DNA of 35,111 nucleotides, from positions 1 through 35,111 of the forward strand of contig NZ_AJQE01000146.1 in assembly GCF_000261685.1 (NCBI RefSeq). Direction: 5' to 3'. Position numbers and translations under genes: made by a program. The stretch is from Bradyrhizobium genomosp. I (2014) (GTDB taxonomy: Bacteria > Pseudomonadota > Alphaproteobacteria > Rhizobiales > Xanthobacteraceae). A model generated the notes under the pieces. It made no database searches and was not told where the DNA came from. It saw only the letters and a program-made list of their open reading frames with translations. Numbering within the stretch: position 1 is the stretch's first letter; every line of letters begins with the position of its first letter. Below, in pieces: positions 23,496-32,217 of this stretch.

Positions 23496-23813
23496 CTACT
23501 TCGCCTTCTCCATCTTCGTCACCGTGTATCCCGACGCCGCCTCCTCGGCCTCGAAGGTCACCTTGTCGCCGACCTTCACCTGCTTGAGCATGACGGGGTC
23601 CTTGACGCGGTAGACCATGGTCATGGGCTCCTCCATGCCGAGGCTCTTCGCAGGTCCATGCTTGAGCGTGATCTTGCCGGCGCCCTCGTCGATCTTCTTG
23701 ACCTCGCCGCTGATCGCGGCAGCCCCGGCCGCCAGGGCTGCGGTGCTGACGGCTCCGGAGGCAACGCTGAGCGTCAGCGCCAGCGCAGCAGTGATACGGA
23801 TGATGCGGTTCAT
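23496..23813 (-). CDS. CusF-like periplasmic copper-binding protein
   Basis: 105 residues: a Sec signal peptide (about 1-30, ending ALAAGAAA) and a CusF-type OB-fold domain (about 34-100). The metal site is partly conserved: H in ITLKHGP and the M-T-M of EEPMTMVYR. The tryptophan that CusF places next to copper is absent (GMEEP here). Proteins of this kind carry Cu(I) in the periplasm to efflux pumps. It is the last gene of the copper operon, 14 bases after the cupredoxin gene. Confidence 0.88.
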   Translation of the reverse strand: MNRIIRITAALALTLSVASGAVSTAALAAGAAAISGEVKKIDEGAGKITLKHGPAKSLGMEEPMTMVYRVKDPVMLKQVKVGDKVTFEAEEAASGYTVTKMEKAK

Positions 23814-23827
23814 GGCAGTCTCCTTCG

Positions 23828-24283
23828 TTACTTCACGGTGACGTGGCCGACCATGCCGTAGTCGCGGTGGTCGGGAATCAGGCAGGAAAATTCGAATGTG
23901 CCGGCCTTGCTGAATTTCCAGAGGATCTCGGCCGCCTTGTTCGGGGCGAGGCGCACGCCGTTGGAATCGTCGTGCTCCATGTGCGGATGCTTCTTCATCT
24001 CCACCGCATGCGCGAGATTCTCCTTGGTGGTGGCGAGCAGGAATTCGTGGTCCTCCTTGCCGACATTGCGCAGCACGAAGCGGACCTGCTCGCCGCGTTT
24101 GACCTCGATCCGGGCGGGTGCGTAGTCCATCTCGTTCATCAGGATCTCGATGGTGCGTGCGGGCTTGTTGGGATCGCCGGGCTCGCCCGCCGAAAAGGTC
24201 CCGTGCCCGTGCTTGTCGTGGGCAAAGGCCGGTGCGATCGAAAGCGCGGCCAGCGCGAGGCCGAGCTTGAAGGTGGTCTTCAT
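23828..24283 (-). CDS. Cupredoxin-domain periplasmic copper protein
   Basis: 151 residues from the ATG at 24283 (MKTTFKLGLALAAL, GGAGA upstream); starts at 24307 and 24319 are open but less likely. A signal peptide (about 1-21, APAFA-HD) leads to a His-rich start (HDKHGHGTF) and a plastocyanin-like fold. Type 1 copper ligands are visible: His in EDHEF, then Cys, His and Met in SCLIPDHRDYGM. It is thought to bind or shuttle copper outside the cytoplasm. It lies between the multicopper oxidase and the CusF-like gene. Confidence 0.9.
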   Translation of the reverse strand: MKTTFKLGLALAALSIAPAFAHDKHGHGTFSAGEPGDPNKPARTIEILMNEMDYAPARIEVKRGEQVRFVLRNVGKEDHEFLLATTKENLAHAVEMKKHPHMEHDDSNGVRLAPNKAAEILWKFSKAGTFEFSCLIPDHRDYGMVGHVTVK

Positions 24284-24315
24284 CGTGGTCTCCAGTTGGT
24301 GGTTCATCGAAACGC

Positions 24316-25653
24316 TCACATCTTCATGTTCTTCATCGGCGGGCTTCCGGATTTCTGCCGGGCTGGCTCTGCGGCCGGCGCCGTCACCTCGTAGGCGACG
24401 GTGCCTTGCGGGAATTTGTACGGGCCGGGATCGCGGTAGTCGTCGCGCGCGAGGTCCTCGCGAATCTTCATCACCGTGAACATGCCGCCCATCTCGATCG
24501 GCCCGAACTGGCCGCTGCCGGTCATCATCGGCAGTGTGTTGTCGGGCGCGGGCATCTCCATGTTGCCCATCGCCATGCCGGTCGAGCCCATGGCCATGCC
24601 GTCAGGCGCGAGCCTGCCGACGGCCCTGGCGAGATCCTTGCGCGACACGCCGATCAGGTTGCGCACGTCGTGTCCCATCGCGTTCATGGTGTGGTGCGAC
24701 TTGTGGCAGTGGAACGCCCAGTCGCCGGGATTGTCGGCGAGCACGTCGAACACCCTGACAGCGCCGACCGGCACGTCGGTGGTCGTCTCGGGGATCTGCG
24801 CGCTCTCCGGGACCCAGCCGCCGTCGGTGCAGGTGACCGCAAAGCTGTGGCCGTGCAGGTGGATCGGATGATTGGTCATGCTGAGATTGCCGATGCGCAC
24901 GCGCACTTTGTCGCCGAGCCTGACCGGAAGCGGATCGATGCCGGGAAATACCCGCGCATTCCAGGTCCACATGTTGAAGTCGGTCATCTCGTTGACATGC
25001 GGCAGATAAGTGCCTGGGTCGACGCGATAGGTGCTCATCACGAAGACGAAGTCGCGGTCGACGGGACGGAAACTCAGATCGCGCGGATGCACGACGACCA
25101 TGCCCATCATGCCCATCGCCATCTGCACCATCTCGTCGGAATGCGGGTGGTACATGAACGTCCCGCTCTTCCTCATCTCGAACTCGTAGACGAAGGTTTT
25201 CCCCGGCTGGATGTGCGGCTGGGTCAGCCCGCCGACGCCGTCCATGCCGCTCGGGATGATCATGCCGTGCCAGTGCACGGTGGTGTATTCGGGCAGTTTG
25301 TTGGTGACGAAGACGCGGACCTTGTCGCCCTCGACGGCCTCGATGGTCGGCCCCGGCGATTGCCCGTTGTAGCCCCACAGATTCACCTTCATGCCTTCGG
25401 CGAATTCGCGCACCACGGGCTCGGCGACGAGATGGAATTCCTTCCAGTCGCCGTTCATGCGGAACGGCAGCGACCAGCCGTTCAGCGTGACCACGGGGCG
25501 ATAGTCCGGTCCGCTGATCGGATGCAGCGGTGGCTGCATCACCACCTTGTCCATGGTTGGCGCTTCCGGAATGGCAGCGGCCTGCACCCGGCCGCTGATG
25601 GCCGACGCGCCGGCAAGCGCGGCAGTCCCCAGGAATCCTCGGCGGGAAAACAT
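24316..25653 (-). CDS. CopA/CueO-type multicopper oxidase, Tat-exported
   Basis: 445 residues from the ATG at 25653, with GGAGG upstream; the ATG four codons earlier (25665) contributes that site. The frame open to 26001 overlaps the TolC gene and is not used. A Tat signal, SRRGFLG, occupies residues 3-9. All four copper motifs are seen: HWHG, YHPHSDE, HPIHLHGHSF and HCHKSHHTMNAM. A Met-rich tract near the C-terminus (GMAMGSTGMAMGNMEMP) suits copper binding. The enzyme probably oxidises Cu(I) to less toxic Cu(II) in the periplasm. It starts 13 bases after the TolC-family gene. Confidence 0.94.
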   Translation of the reverse strand: MFSRRGFLGTAALAGASAISGRVQAAAIPEAPTMDKVVMQPPLHPISGPDYRPVVTLNGWSLPFRMNGDWKEFHLVAEPVVREFAEGMKVNLWGYNGQSPGPTIEAVEGDKVRVFVTNKLPEYTTVHWHGMIIPSGMDGVGGLTQPHIQPGKTFVYEFEMRKSGTFMYHPHSDEMVQMAMGMMGMVVVHPRDLSFRPVDRDFVFVMSTYRVDPGTYLPHVNEMTDFNMWTWNARVFPGIDPLPVRLGDKVRVRIGNLSMTNHPIHLHGHSFAVTCTDGGWVPESAQIPETTTDVPVGAVRVFDVLADNPGDWAFHCHKSHHTMNAMGHDVRNLIGVSRKDLARAVGRLAPDGMAMGSTGMAMGNMEMPAPDNTLPMMTGSGQFGPIEMGGMFTVMKIREDLARDDYRDPGPYKFPQGTVAYEVTAPAAEPARQKSGSPPMKNMKM

Positions 25654-25666
25654 CTCGGCCTCCATC

Positions 25667-27094
25667 TCAGTGGCCGCCGCCATCGGCAGGTGCTGCCGCG
25701 GCGACGGTGGTTGGATTGTCGCTCCCGGCCGCAGGCGAGCCGCCGCCATTGACGGCGGTCTGCAAATCGGCCTGGGCAAGGAAGAACCTCTGCCGCGCGT
25801 CGATCGCGCCGCGCAGCGAGGCGAGGCGCTGCCGCGCCTCGGTGAGCAGCGCAAAGATGTCGACCTGCATGCTGGAGAAGCGCAGCTGCATCTCCTCGGT
25901 GATGATTTTTCGCAAGGGAATGATCTCGCGCTGGTAGTGGCCGGCGATGTCGTAGGTGGAGCGATAGGCGCGATAAGCATCCCGCGCCTTGGAGCGCACA
26001 TTCACGGCGCGCTCGGTCAGGCGGTTGAAGGCGAGGTTGTAGGTCTCGGCGGCCTGCCGCACCCGCACCTCGCCGCCGTCGAAGATCGGGATCTGGAACT
26101 GCACGTCGAAGCCGCGTTCGCGGAACGGTGGCCCTTCGGGATCCTGAGTGCGGCGGGAGATGCCGGCGAGATCGAGCAGTGTCACGAAGCGCGTCGCCTC
26201 GGTGAGATTCAGGGCCTTCGCCAGCGCCGCCAGCTCCAGCCGTGCGATCTGCAGGTCGATGCGATGGGCCACGGCATCGGCCTCGATCGAGGGCAATGCT
26301 TGCGGTCGACGCGGCAGCGGCGGCAGTCGATCAGGGAGACGGAAGTCGAGACCGTCATCCCACAGCCCCATCAGGCGCGCGAGCCTTTCGCGGTCGCTCG
26401 TTGCCGACTGCCGCGCAGTCGCGAGGTCGGCGGTGGTCTCGGCGTAGAACACCTGTTCGCGAGCCTGGTCGAGCTTGTTGAGCGAGCCGGTTTCGCCGAG
26501 CTTGACCGCCAGCTGCGCGGTCGATTCCGCCGTCGCCTTCGCGTCGGTCAGCAGCACCACCATCTCGTTGCCGGCAACGGTGCGGACATAGGCGCGGCGG
26601 ACGTCGGCCGCGAGCCGCAACGTCGCCAGCGCTGCGCGCAGCTGCGCTCCGCGGAAGCGGTCGCGGGCGATGTCGGAGCGTAACGGCAGGGTGGCCAGCG
26701 CGAGGATGTCGCCGACCACCTGGCGCTCGATCTCGCTGGCGCCATTGCCTGAGATCCGCGAGATCGCGAACACGGGATTGGGCGGCAGGCTCTGCTCGAC
26801 GAGGTCGGTCTCGGCCAGTGCCAGCTCGTTATAGGCGGCCTGCAGTCCCTTGTTGTTGAGCAGCGCGATCTGCACGGCGGCATCCGCGCTCAGCGTCCGC
26901 GACAACAGCTGGCGAACGCGCGTGTCGACCGCGCTGGCGCCCTCCGCCGTTCGCACGAAGGCGACGTCCTTGTTGATGGTCTGGCTTGTCAGGTCCGAGA
27001 CTGCGCTCATCCCGCCGTCGGGCGAGAACGCGGCGCAGCCGGAAACGCTGAGTGCGGTCAGGACGAGCAGGCCCCGCGCAAGATGGCGTGTCAT
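25667..27094 (-). CDS. TolC-family outer-membrane lipoprotein (CusC-like)
   Basis: 475 residues with a lipoprotein signal (LTALSVSGC, Cys at about 20). The TolC-type repeat of long amphipathic helices covers about 70-450, with NNKGLQAAYNELALAETDL and QIPIFDGGEVRVRQAAETYN marking the two halves. Such proteins form the outer-membrane channel of heavy-metal RND pumps. Here no inner-membrane pump or adaptor gene is adjacent, so the partner must be elsewhere, or the channel acts with the copper proteins alone. It begins 9 bases after the small lipoprotein gene. Confidence 0.92.
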   Translation of the reverse strand: MTRHLARGLLVLTALSVSGCAAFSPDGGMSAVSDLTSQTINKDVAFVRTAEGASAVDTRVRQLLSRTLSADAAVQIALLNNKGLQAAYNELALAETDLVEQSLPPNPVFAISRISGNGASEIERQVVGDILALATLPLRSDIARDRFRGAQLRAALATLRLAADVRRAYVRTVAGNEMVVLLTDAKATAESTAQLAVKLGETGSLNKLDQAREQVFYAETTADLATARQSATSDRERLARLMGLWDDGLDFRLPDRLPPLPRRPQALPSIEADAVAHRIDLQIARLELAALAKALNLTEATRFVTLLDLAGISRRTQDPEGPPFRERGFDVQFQIPIFDGGEVRVRQAAETYNLAFNRLTERAVNVRSKARDAYRAYRSTYDIAGHYQREIIPLRKIITEEMQLRFSSMQVDIFALLTEARQRLASLRGAIDARQRFFLAQADLQTAVNGGGSPAAGSDNPTTVAAAAPADGGGH

Positions 27095-27103
27095 GGCGCG
27101 CTC

Positions 27104-27388
27104 CTACCGGTCTTGCTTCGGCTGCGGTGTGACCGTGTCGTTGCGGCCACGCCATGGCGCCGGCGTCGCAGGCCGCAGGCCGGTATAGGGCGCAATGGTC
27201 GAGCGATAGCCGATCCGCGCCACCTTCGCCGCCGGATCGGCGGGATCGGCGCTGGCGACTTGCGTTGTTGCCGGCATGCAGCCGGACAGCGCCAGCGCAG
27301 CAAAGGCCAGCAGCAGCCAATTGAATCGGTACTGTCGTCCACCCACCGCAGATGCGGCAGCGGACTTCGCCCCCGAAAGCGTAAACAT
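27104..27388 (-). CDS. Small lipoprotein of the copper operon
   Basis: 94 residues with a hydrophobic stretch (about 23-36) ending LALSGC, a lipobox, so the mature protein is about 58 residues. It ends with IGYRSTIAPYTGLRPATPAP and a basic tail. No family is named, but I recall similar proteins in copper clusters of Bradyrhizobium. It is probably anchored in the outer membrane and directly precedes the TolC-family gene. Confidence 0.75.
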   Translation of the reverse strand: MFTLSGAKSAAASAVGGRQYRFNWLLLAFAALALSGCMPATTQVASADPADPAAKVARIGYRSTIAPYTGLRPATPAPWRGRNDTVTPQPKQDR

Positions 27389-27397
27389 GATTCTTCC

Positions 27398-27466
27398 CTG
27401 ATCTGAAAACCACAGGTTTGCGCGCGCAAACGCGCGCTCGGCCCGAAATCGTCGTGTCAGATCAGG
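27398..27466. promoter_or_regulatory. Nested palindromes in the copper operon
   Basis: CCTGATCTGA (27398-27407) and TCAGATCAGG (27457-27466) are perfect 10-bp inverted arms, and between them lies the 16-bp palindrome GTTTGCGCGCGCAAAC (27416-27431). The distal arm includes the stop codon of the His-rich gene. On the mRNA this would fold as a large hairpin between the first and second genes and could tune expression. Confidence 0.5.
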
Positions 27467-27905
27467 CGATGGGGGGGCGGTCGTTCAGGGGCGGCGCCGA
27501 GCTGTGCAGACTGGCCGCGATCTCGGGCGCACAGGCGGAGCCAGGCAAAAGCGGCCTGGTGACGATCGGCAGATCGGCCGGCAGCGCGCTGACGCACATC
27601 ATCGCACAGCACGGCCCCACTGTTCCCTTGCCGTCATGATGATGCGGAGCGGGTGCGTCCTTCGCGGCAGTCTGGTGATGGGCGTGGGTTCCCGCGTGTT
27701 CGTGCGAGACATCGCCATGCAGATGGCTCGTCGGCATCTGGTGATGTGTCGGCACGGGATCTGCGAGCAGTGCGTCGTCAAGGCAAGGCGCAGGACCGAT
27801 GCCCCATGCGAGGCCTGCTGCCGGCGAGAGCACGCAGAACAGATAGGCGAGGGCGATGATCCGCCCCACCCTGATCCGCATCGATCGCGTCAATCGCAGC
27901 AACAT
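27462..27905 (-). CDS. His-rich exported protein at the head of the copper operon
   Basis: 147 residues from an ATG at 27905; a frame open to 28058 adds unlikely sequence. A signal peptide or membrane helix (about 12-32, IIALAYLFCVLSPAAGLAWG) is followed by a His-rich stretch (about 50-95) with HHQMPTSHLHGDVSHEHAG and a PHHHD run, then CCAMMC. This would bind copper or a similar metal. No domain is recognised; DUF2946-type proteins have a similar layout. The ribosome site is weak, so the start is uncertain. It precedes the small lipoprotein gene by 73 bases. Confidence 0.7.
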   Translation of the reverse strand: MLLRLTRSMRIRVGRIIALAYLFCVLSPAAGLAWGIGPAPCLDDALLADPVPTHHQMPTSHLHGDVSHEHAGTHAHHQTAAKDAPAPHHHDGKGTVGPCCAMMCVSALPADLPIVTRPLLPGSACAPEIAASLHSSAPPLNDRPPIA

Positions 27906-28056
27906 TCCGCCGACATGCTCTCCGCGCGGCCATGGTGCACACGCGCATTGCAAATTAGTGGCAAATCGCGCGATCGCCAAGCTCCTTCTTACCGCAGTGC
28001 ACCGCGCATGCCCAATATCGCGCCACAATGCTTGACCCCTTGGCGATCCGCGGGCC

Positions 28057-29322
28057 ATGGTCCGGCCCGTGCACGCGCCAAATCATCCAGGACAGACACC
28101 GGCTTCCTTCACCCCTGATTCGCGTCAGGCCTGGATGCGGCTGGTCATTGCGCTCCTGATCGGCTCGATCGGCGCCGTCGGCATGTGGGCGGTCGTGGTT
28201 GTGATTCCCGTGGTGCAGGCCGAATTCGGTGCCACGCGCGGCGCGGTGTCGCTGGCCTTCACCCTCATGATGTTCGGCTTCGGGCTTGGCGGCGTGATCG
28301 CCGGCAAGATCACCGACCGGTTCGGCATCGTGCCGGCCATGGCGATCAGCATCGCCTTCCTCGGCGTTGCCAACGTGCTCGCGGGCCTGTCGAGTCATCT
28401 CTGGCAGTTCGTTGCGGCCTACTTCCTCATCGGCCTCGGCACCTCTGCGACCTTCGCGCCGCTGATGGCCGAAGCCTCGCACTGGTTCGAGCGCTACCGC
28501 GGACTTGCCGTGACCATCGTCGCCAGTGGCAATTATGTCGCGGGCACGATGTGGCCGCCGATCGTGAGCTGGGGCACGCAGGAGATCGGCTGGCGCACCA
28601 CCCATATCGGCATCGGTATCGTCTGCGCCAGCACGATGGCGCTTCTGGTCCTCGTCCTGCGCGCACAGATGGGCGGCGACAAGGTCCGCGATCACGCCAA
28701 TGCGCCGCCGCCGCAAGTCGATCTCAAGCTCTCGACCAACACGCTGACGGTGCTGCTCTCGATCGCGTCCGTCGCCTGCTGCGTGGCGATGGCCATGCCG
28801 CAAGTGCATATCGTCGCCTATTGCGGCGACCTCGGCTATGGCGTGGCGCGTGGCGCCGAGATGCTGTCCTTGATGATGGCCTGCGGCATCGTCAGCCGGA
28901 TCGGCTCCGGCTATCTCGCCGACAAGATCGGCGGCATCCGTACGCTGTTGGTCGGATCGCTGGCGCAGGGCTTTGCGCTGGTGTTCTATCTGTTCTTCGA
29001 CAGCCTCGCCTCGCTGTATCTGATCTCCGCGATGTTCGGCCTGTTCCAGGGCGGCATCGTGCCGAGCTATGCCATCATCGTGCGTGAGGCGATGCCGGCG
29101 AGCGAAGCCGCAACCCGCGTCGGCATCGTGATCTTCGCCTCGGTGTTCGGGATGTCCTTCGGCGGCTGGGTGTCGGGCGTCATCTTCGACGCCACCGGAT
29201 CGTACGCTGCCGCCTTCGCCAATGGCGTGGCGTGGAATGCGCTGAACATCAGCATCGTCGTATTGCTGCTCATCCGCTCGCGGATGAGCGCGACGAAGGT
29301 CGGCCCGGGTTTCGCGACTTAG
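28057..29322 (+). CDS. Major facilitator superfamily transporter
   Basis: 421 residues with twelve hydrophobic helices (six at about 27-190, six at about 225-415). The MFS loop motif between helices 2 and 3 is GKITDRFGIVPAM, repeated in the second half as ADKIGGIRTLLVG. The pattern is nearest to the monocarboxylate/oxalate-formate exchanger group (inference). It is divergent from the copper operon, with 150 bases between them, so a metal role is possible but unproven. The substrate cannot be read from the sequence. Confidence 0.9.
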   Translation: MVRPVHAPNHPGQTPASFTPDSRQAWMRLVIALLIGSIGAVGMWAVVVVIPVVQAEFGATRGAVSLAFTLMMFGFGLGGVIAGKITDRFGIVPAMAISIAFLGVANVLAGLSSHLWQFVAAYFLIGLGTSATFAPLMAEASHWFERYRGLAVTIVASGNYVAGTMWPPIVSWGTQEIGWRTTHIGIGIVCASTMALLVLVLRAQMGGDKVRDHANAPPPQVDLKLSTNTLTVLLSIASVACCVAMAMPQVHIVAYCGDLGYGVARGAEMLSLMMACGIVSRIGSGYLADKIGGIRTLLVGSLAQGFALVFYLFFDSLASLYLISAMFGLFQGGIVPSYAIIVREAMPASEAATRVGIVIFASVFGMSFGGWVSGVIFDATGSYAAAFANGVAWNALNISIVVLLLIRSRMSATKVGPGFAT

Positions 29323-29368
29323 GCGTTCTGCCCCAGCTTCGGCGGCATCCCCTGGTCTCTCAAGTGGA

Positions 29369-29491
29369 TCAGTGATGGCGTCCGGTGTCGGCTTCGCCGT
29401 CCCGCTGCGTGTTGGCCTCGAACCACAGCGCGTTGAGGATGGCGAAGGTCCCTGCGAAGGCAACACCCAGAATCCACGAGAAGTACCACAT
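29369..29491 (-). CDS. cydX: CydX, small subunit of cytochrome bd oxidase
   Basis: 40 residues reading MWYFSWILGVAFAGTFAILN, then ALWFEANTQRDGEADTGRHH. This is the CydX pattern: MWYFSWILG, one membrane helix, then a glutamate after ALW. CydX binds CydA and stabilises the haem groups. It starts 13 bases after the cydB stop, in the same direction. Confidence 0.93.
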   Translation of the reverse strand: MWYFSWILGVAFAGTFAILNALWFEANTQRDGEADTGRHH

Positions 29492-29504
29492 CGTCGTTCT
29501 CCAG

Positions 29505-30647
29505 CTAGTACACCGTCGAATGCGTGTCCTCCTTGACGAACGCTTCGTTGATCGGTCCGCGCAGCACGCTGTAGACCCAGGCGGTGTAGAGCATGATCAC
29601 GGGCAGGAAGATGACCGTCGCTGCCAGCATGATTCGCAGTGTCAGGAGACTCGACGACGTGTCCCAGACGGTGAGGCTGGCGCGCGGGTCGAGCGACGAC
29701 GGCAGCATGAACGGAAACAGCGAAAGGCCGGCCGTCGCGATGATGGCGGCGATGCCGAGTCCGCTGGCCAGCAGTGCGAGCCCGGCGCGCTGCTTGCCGA
29801 GCAGCAGGGCGGAAGCGGACAGCATCAGGATGGCCACGATCGGAGCCGCCTTCGTCCACGGGAACAGGCGATAGTTGACGAGCCAGGCGCCGGCCTCCCT
29901 CGTAACCGTCTTGAGCAACGGGTTGGACGGGCCGTCATGGGGAATGGGCTGAGCGATCGAATAGCCCTCGATGCCGTAGGCCACCCAGATGCCGGCGACG
30001 ATGAACAGCGCGACCGCCGCCAACGCGGCCATCCGCCCGATGCGCATGCCCCGCACGACCGGCGGACCTTCGGCCTTGAGGGCCAGGTAATTGGCTCCGT
30101 GCAGGGTCAGCATGGCGACGCTGACCAGCCCGCAAACCAGCGCGAACGGATTGAGCAGCCCCAGCAAGGTGCCTTCGTAGGTCATTCGCAGCGTGTCGTC
30201 GAAGCGGAAGGGAACGCCGACGATGACGTTGCCGAACGCGACGCCGAAGATGAGCGCCGGCACCAGGCCCGCAATGAAGAAGGCGATATCCCAGGTTGCG
30301 CGCCATCGCACGTCGTCGAGCTTGCTGCGGAACTTGAACGCGACCGGACGCAGGATCAGCGCAGCGAGCACCAGGAACATCGCGAGATAGAACCCCGAGA
30401 ATGCCGTGGCGTAGAGCAACGGCCAGGCCGCGAAAATGGCGCCGCCGCCGAGGATCAGCCAGACCTGATTCCCCTCCCAGACGGGGCCGACCGTGTTGAT
30501 GACGATGCGGCGCTCGACGTCCGACCTGGCCACGAAGGGAAGCAGGATCGCGATCCCGAAGTCGAAACCGTCCATGACTGCAATGCCGATCAACAGAATG
30601 CCGAGCAGTGCCCACCAGATCAGTCGCATGGTCTCGTAGTCGAACAT
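29505..30647 (-). CDS. cydB: CydB, cytochrome bd ubiquinol oxidase subunit II
   Basis: 380 residues from the ATG at 30647 (MFDYETMRLIWW, AGGAGAAG upstream); a start at 30677 adds ten residues that are not conserved. Nine hydrophobic helices and the signature AVMDGFDFGIAILLPF near the N-terminus identify it, as does GPVWEGNQVWLILGGGAIFA. CydB pairs with CydA in the cytoplasmic membrane to reduce oxygen with quinol at high oxygen affinity. It follows cydA by 13 bases. Confidence 0.96.
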   Translation of the reverse strand: MFDYETMRLIWWALLGILLIGIAVMDGFDFGIAILLPFVARSDVERRIVINTVGPVWEGNQVWLILGGGAIFAAWPLLYATAFSGFYLAMFLVLAALILRPVAFKFRSKLDDVRWRATWDIAFFIAGLVPALIFGVAFGNVIVGVPFRFDDTLRMTYEGTLLGLLNPFALVCGLVSVAMLTLHGANYLALKAEGPPVVRGMRIGRMAALAAVALFIVAGIWVAYGIEGYSIAQPIPHDGPSNPLLKTVTREAGAWLVNYRLFPWTKAAPIVAILMLSASALLLGKQRAGLALLASGLGIAAIIATAGLSLFPFMLPSSLDPRASLTVWDTSSSLLTLRIMLAATVIFLPVIMLYTAWVYSVLRGPINEAFVKEDTHSTVY

Positions 30648-30660
30648 GGCGGTGCTTCTC

Positions 30661-32217
30661 CTATTCGGCGGCGGCAAGACGAACGGTTGGCTCGGTGCGG
30701 GGCGCCCCGGGCCCGGCCTTGGCCGTCTTCACCATCAGAAGGATGTCGACGACCGCCAGGGTCGAATAGAACACCACGAAGCCGGTCAGGGTGGTCCAGA
30801 CGTTGGCGGCCGAAAGGCTGGACACCGCCAGGAAGGTCGGAAGCACGCCCTCGATGACCCACGGCTGCCGTCCCACTTCGGCGACGATCCAGCCCAGCTC
30901 GGCCGCTATCCAGGGTAGCGGCAGGCTGAGCAGCGCCGCCCACAGGAAGAGGCGATATCGATCGAGCTGCCGTTTGCTGGCGAGCACGAAGGCGACCGCG
31001 AACAGGGCGATGAAATAGAAGCCGAGCCCGACCATGATGCGGAAGCTCCAGAACAGCGGAGACACCGCCGGCACGGTGCTCCACGCCGCCTTCGCGATCT
31101 CCTCCGGCGTTGCGTTGCGGACGTCGGCACGGATCTTCTTCAATAACAGGGCATGGCCGAGATCCGCCGCCGTCGCATCCAGGCGGGCCTTCTCGGTTGC
31201 GCTGGATGGATCGGCGCGGAGCTTCTCGAGCGCGTCATAGGCGATGAGGCCGTTCTTGATCCGTTGTTCGGCATGCGCGACGAGCTCCTTGATGCCCGGC
31301 ACCTCCTTGTCCAGGGATCGCGTCGCGATCAATCCGAGCACCCAGGGGATCTTCACCTCATATTCGGTGGTGTGCTTTTCGAGATTCGGGAATCCGAACA
31401 GCGTGAAGGATGCTGGCGCGGGCTCCGTCTCCCACATCGCCTCGATCGCCGCGATCTTCATCTTCTGGTTTTCGCCGGCCGTGTATCCGCTCTCGTCGCC
31501 GAGAACGACGACGGACAGGGCGGAGGCGAGGCCGAAGCTGGCCGCCACGGTCATCGAGCGCTTGGCGAACTCGATATGTCGTCCCTTGAGCAGGTAGTAC
31601 GCCGAAATCGAGAGCACGAGCATCGATCCGGTGACGTAGCCGGCGCTGACGGTATGAACGAACTTGGCTTGTGCGACCGGATTGAACATCACTTCCATGA
31701 AGCTCGTCACTTCCATTCGCATCGTTGCCGGATTGAACTGGGCGCCGACCGGATACTGCATCCAGCCGTTGGCGATCAGGATCCACAATGCCGAAATGTT
31801 GGAGCCGAGCGCGACGAGCCAGGTGACCGTGAGATGCTGCAGGGCGCTCAGCTTTTCCCATCCGAAGAAGAAAAGACCGATGAAGGTGGCTTCGAGGAAG
31901 AAGGCCATCAGCCCTTCGATCGCGAGCGGGGCCCCGAAGATGTCGCCGACATAGTGACTGTAATAGGCCCAGTTCATGCCGAACTGGAATTCCATGGTGA
32001 TGCCGGTCGCAACACCCATCGCGAAGTTGATCCCGAACAGGAGGCCCCAGAACTTCGTCATCTCCTTCCAGATTGCGCGTCCGGTCATCACGTAGACGCT
32101 CTCCATCATTCCGAGCAGGATCGAAAGTCCGAGCGTCAGAGGAACGAAAAGGAAATGATACAGCGCGGTCAGGCCGAATTGCAGCCGTGAAAGCGACACG
32201 ACGTCCAGCGATGTCAT
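30661..32217 (-). CDS. cydA: CydA, cytochrome bd ubiquinol oxidase subunit I
   Basis: 518 residues. The haem b595 ligand is in the N-terminal GLTALYHFLFVPLTLG (H21), and the conserved GRQPWVIEGVLPT lies near the C-terminus. The segment from about 240 to 390 keeps the long quinol-binding loop seen in E. coli CydA (GENQKMKIAAIEAMWETEP and following), so it is the long-Q-loop type. This is a terminal oxidase used at low oxygen or under stress. The ATG overlaps the stop of the cydP-like frame by four bases. Confidence 0.97.
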   Translation of the reverse strand: MTSLDVVSLSRLQFGLTALYHFLFVPLTLGLSILLGMMESVYVMTGRAIWKEMTKFWGLLFGINFAMGVATGITMEFQFGMNWAYYSHYVGDIFGAPLAIEGLMAFFLEATFIGLFFFGWEKLSALQHLTVTWLVALGSNISALWILIANGWMQYPVGAQFNPATMRMEVTSFMEVMFNPVAQAKFVHTVSAGYVTGSMLVLSISAYYLLKGRHIEFAKRSMTVAASFGLASALSVVVLGDESGYTAGENQKMKIAAIEAMWETEPAPASFTLFGFPNLEKHTTEYEVKIPWVLGLIATRSLDKEVPGIKELVAHAEQRIKNGLIAYDALEKLRADPSSATEKARLDATAADLGHALLLKKIRADVRNATPEEIAKAAWSTVPAVSPLFWSFRIMVGLGFYFIALFAVAFVLASKRQLDRYRLFLWAALLSLPLPWIAAELGWIVAEVGRQPWVIEGVLPTFLAVSSLSAANVWTTLTGFVVFYSTLAVVDILLMVKTAKAGPGAPRTEPTVRLAAAE

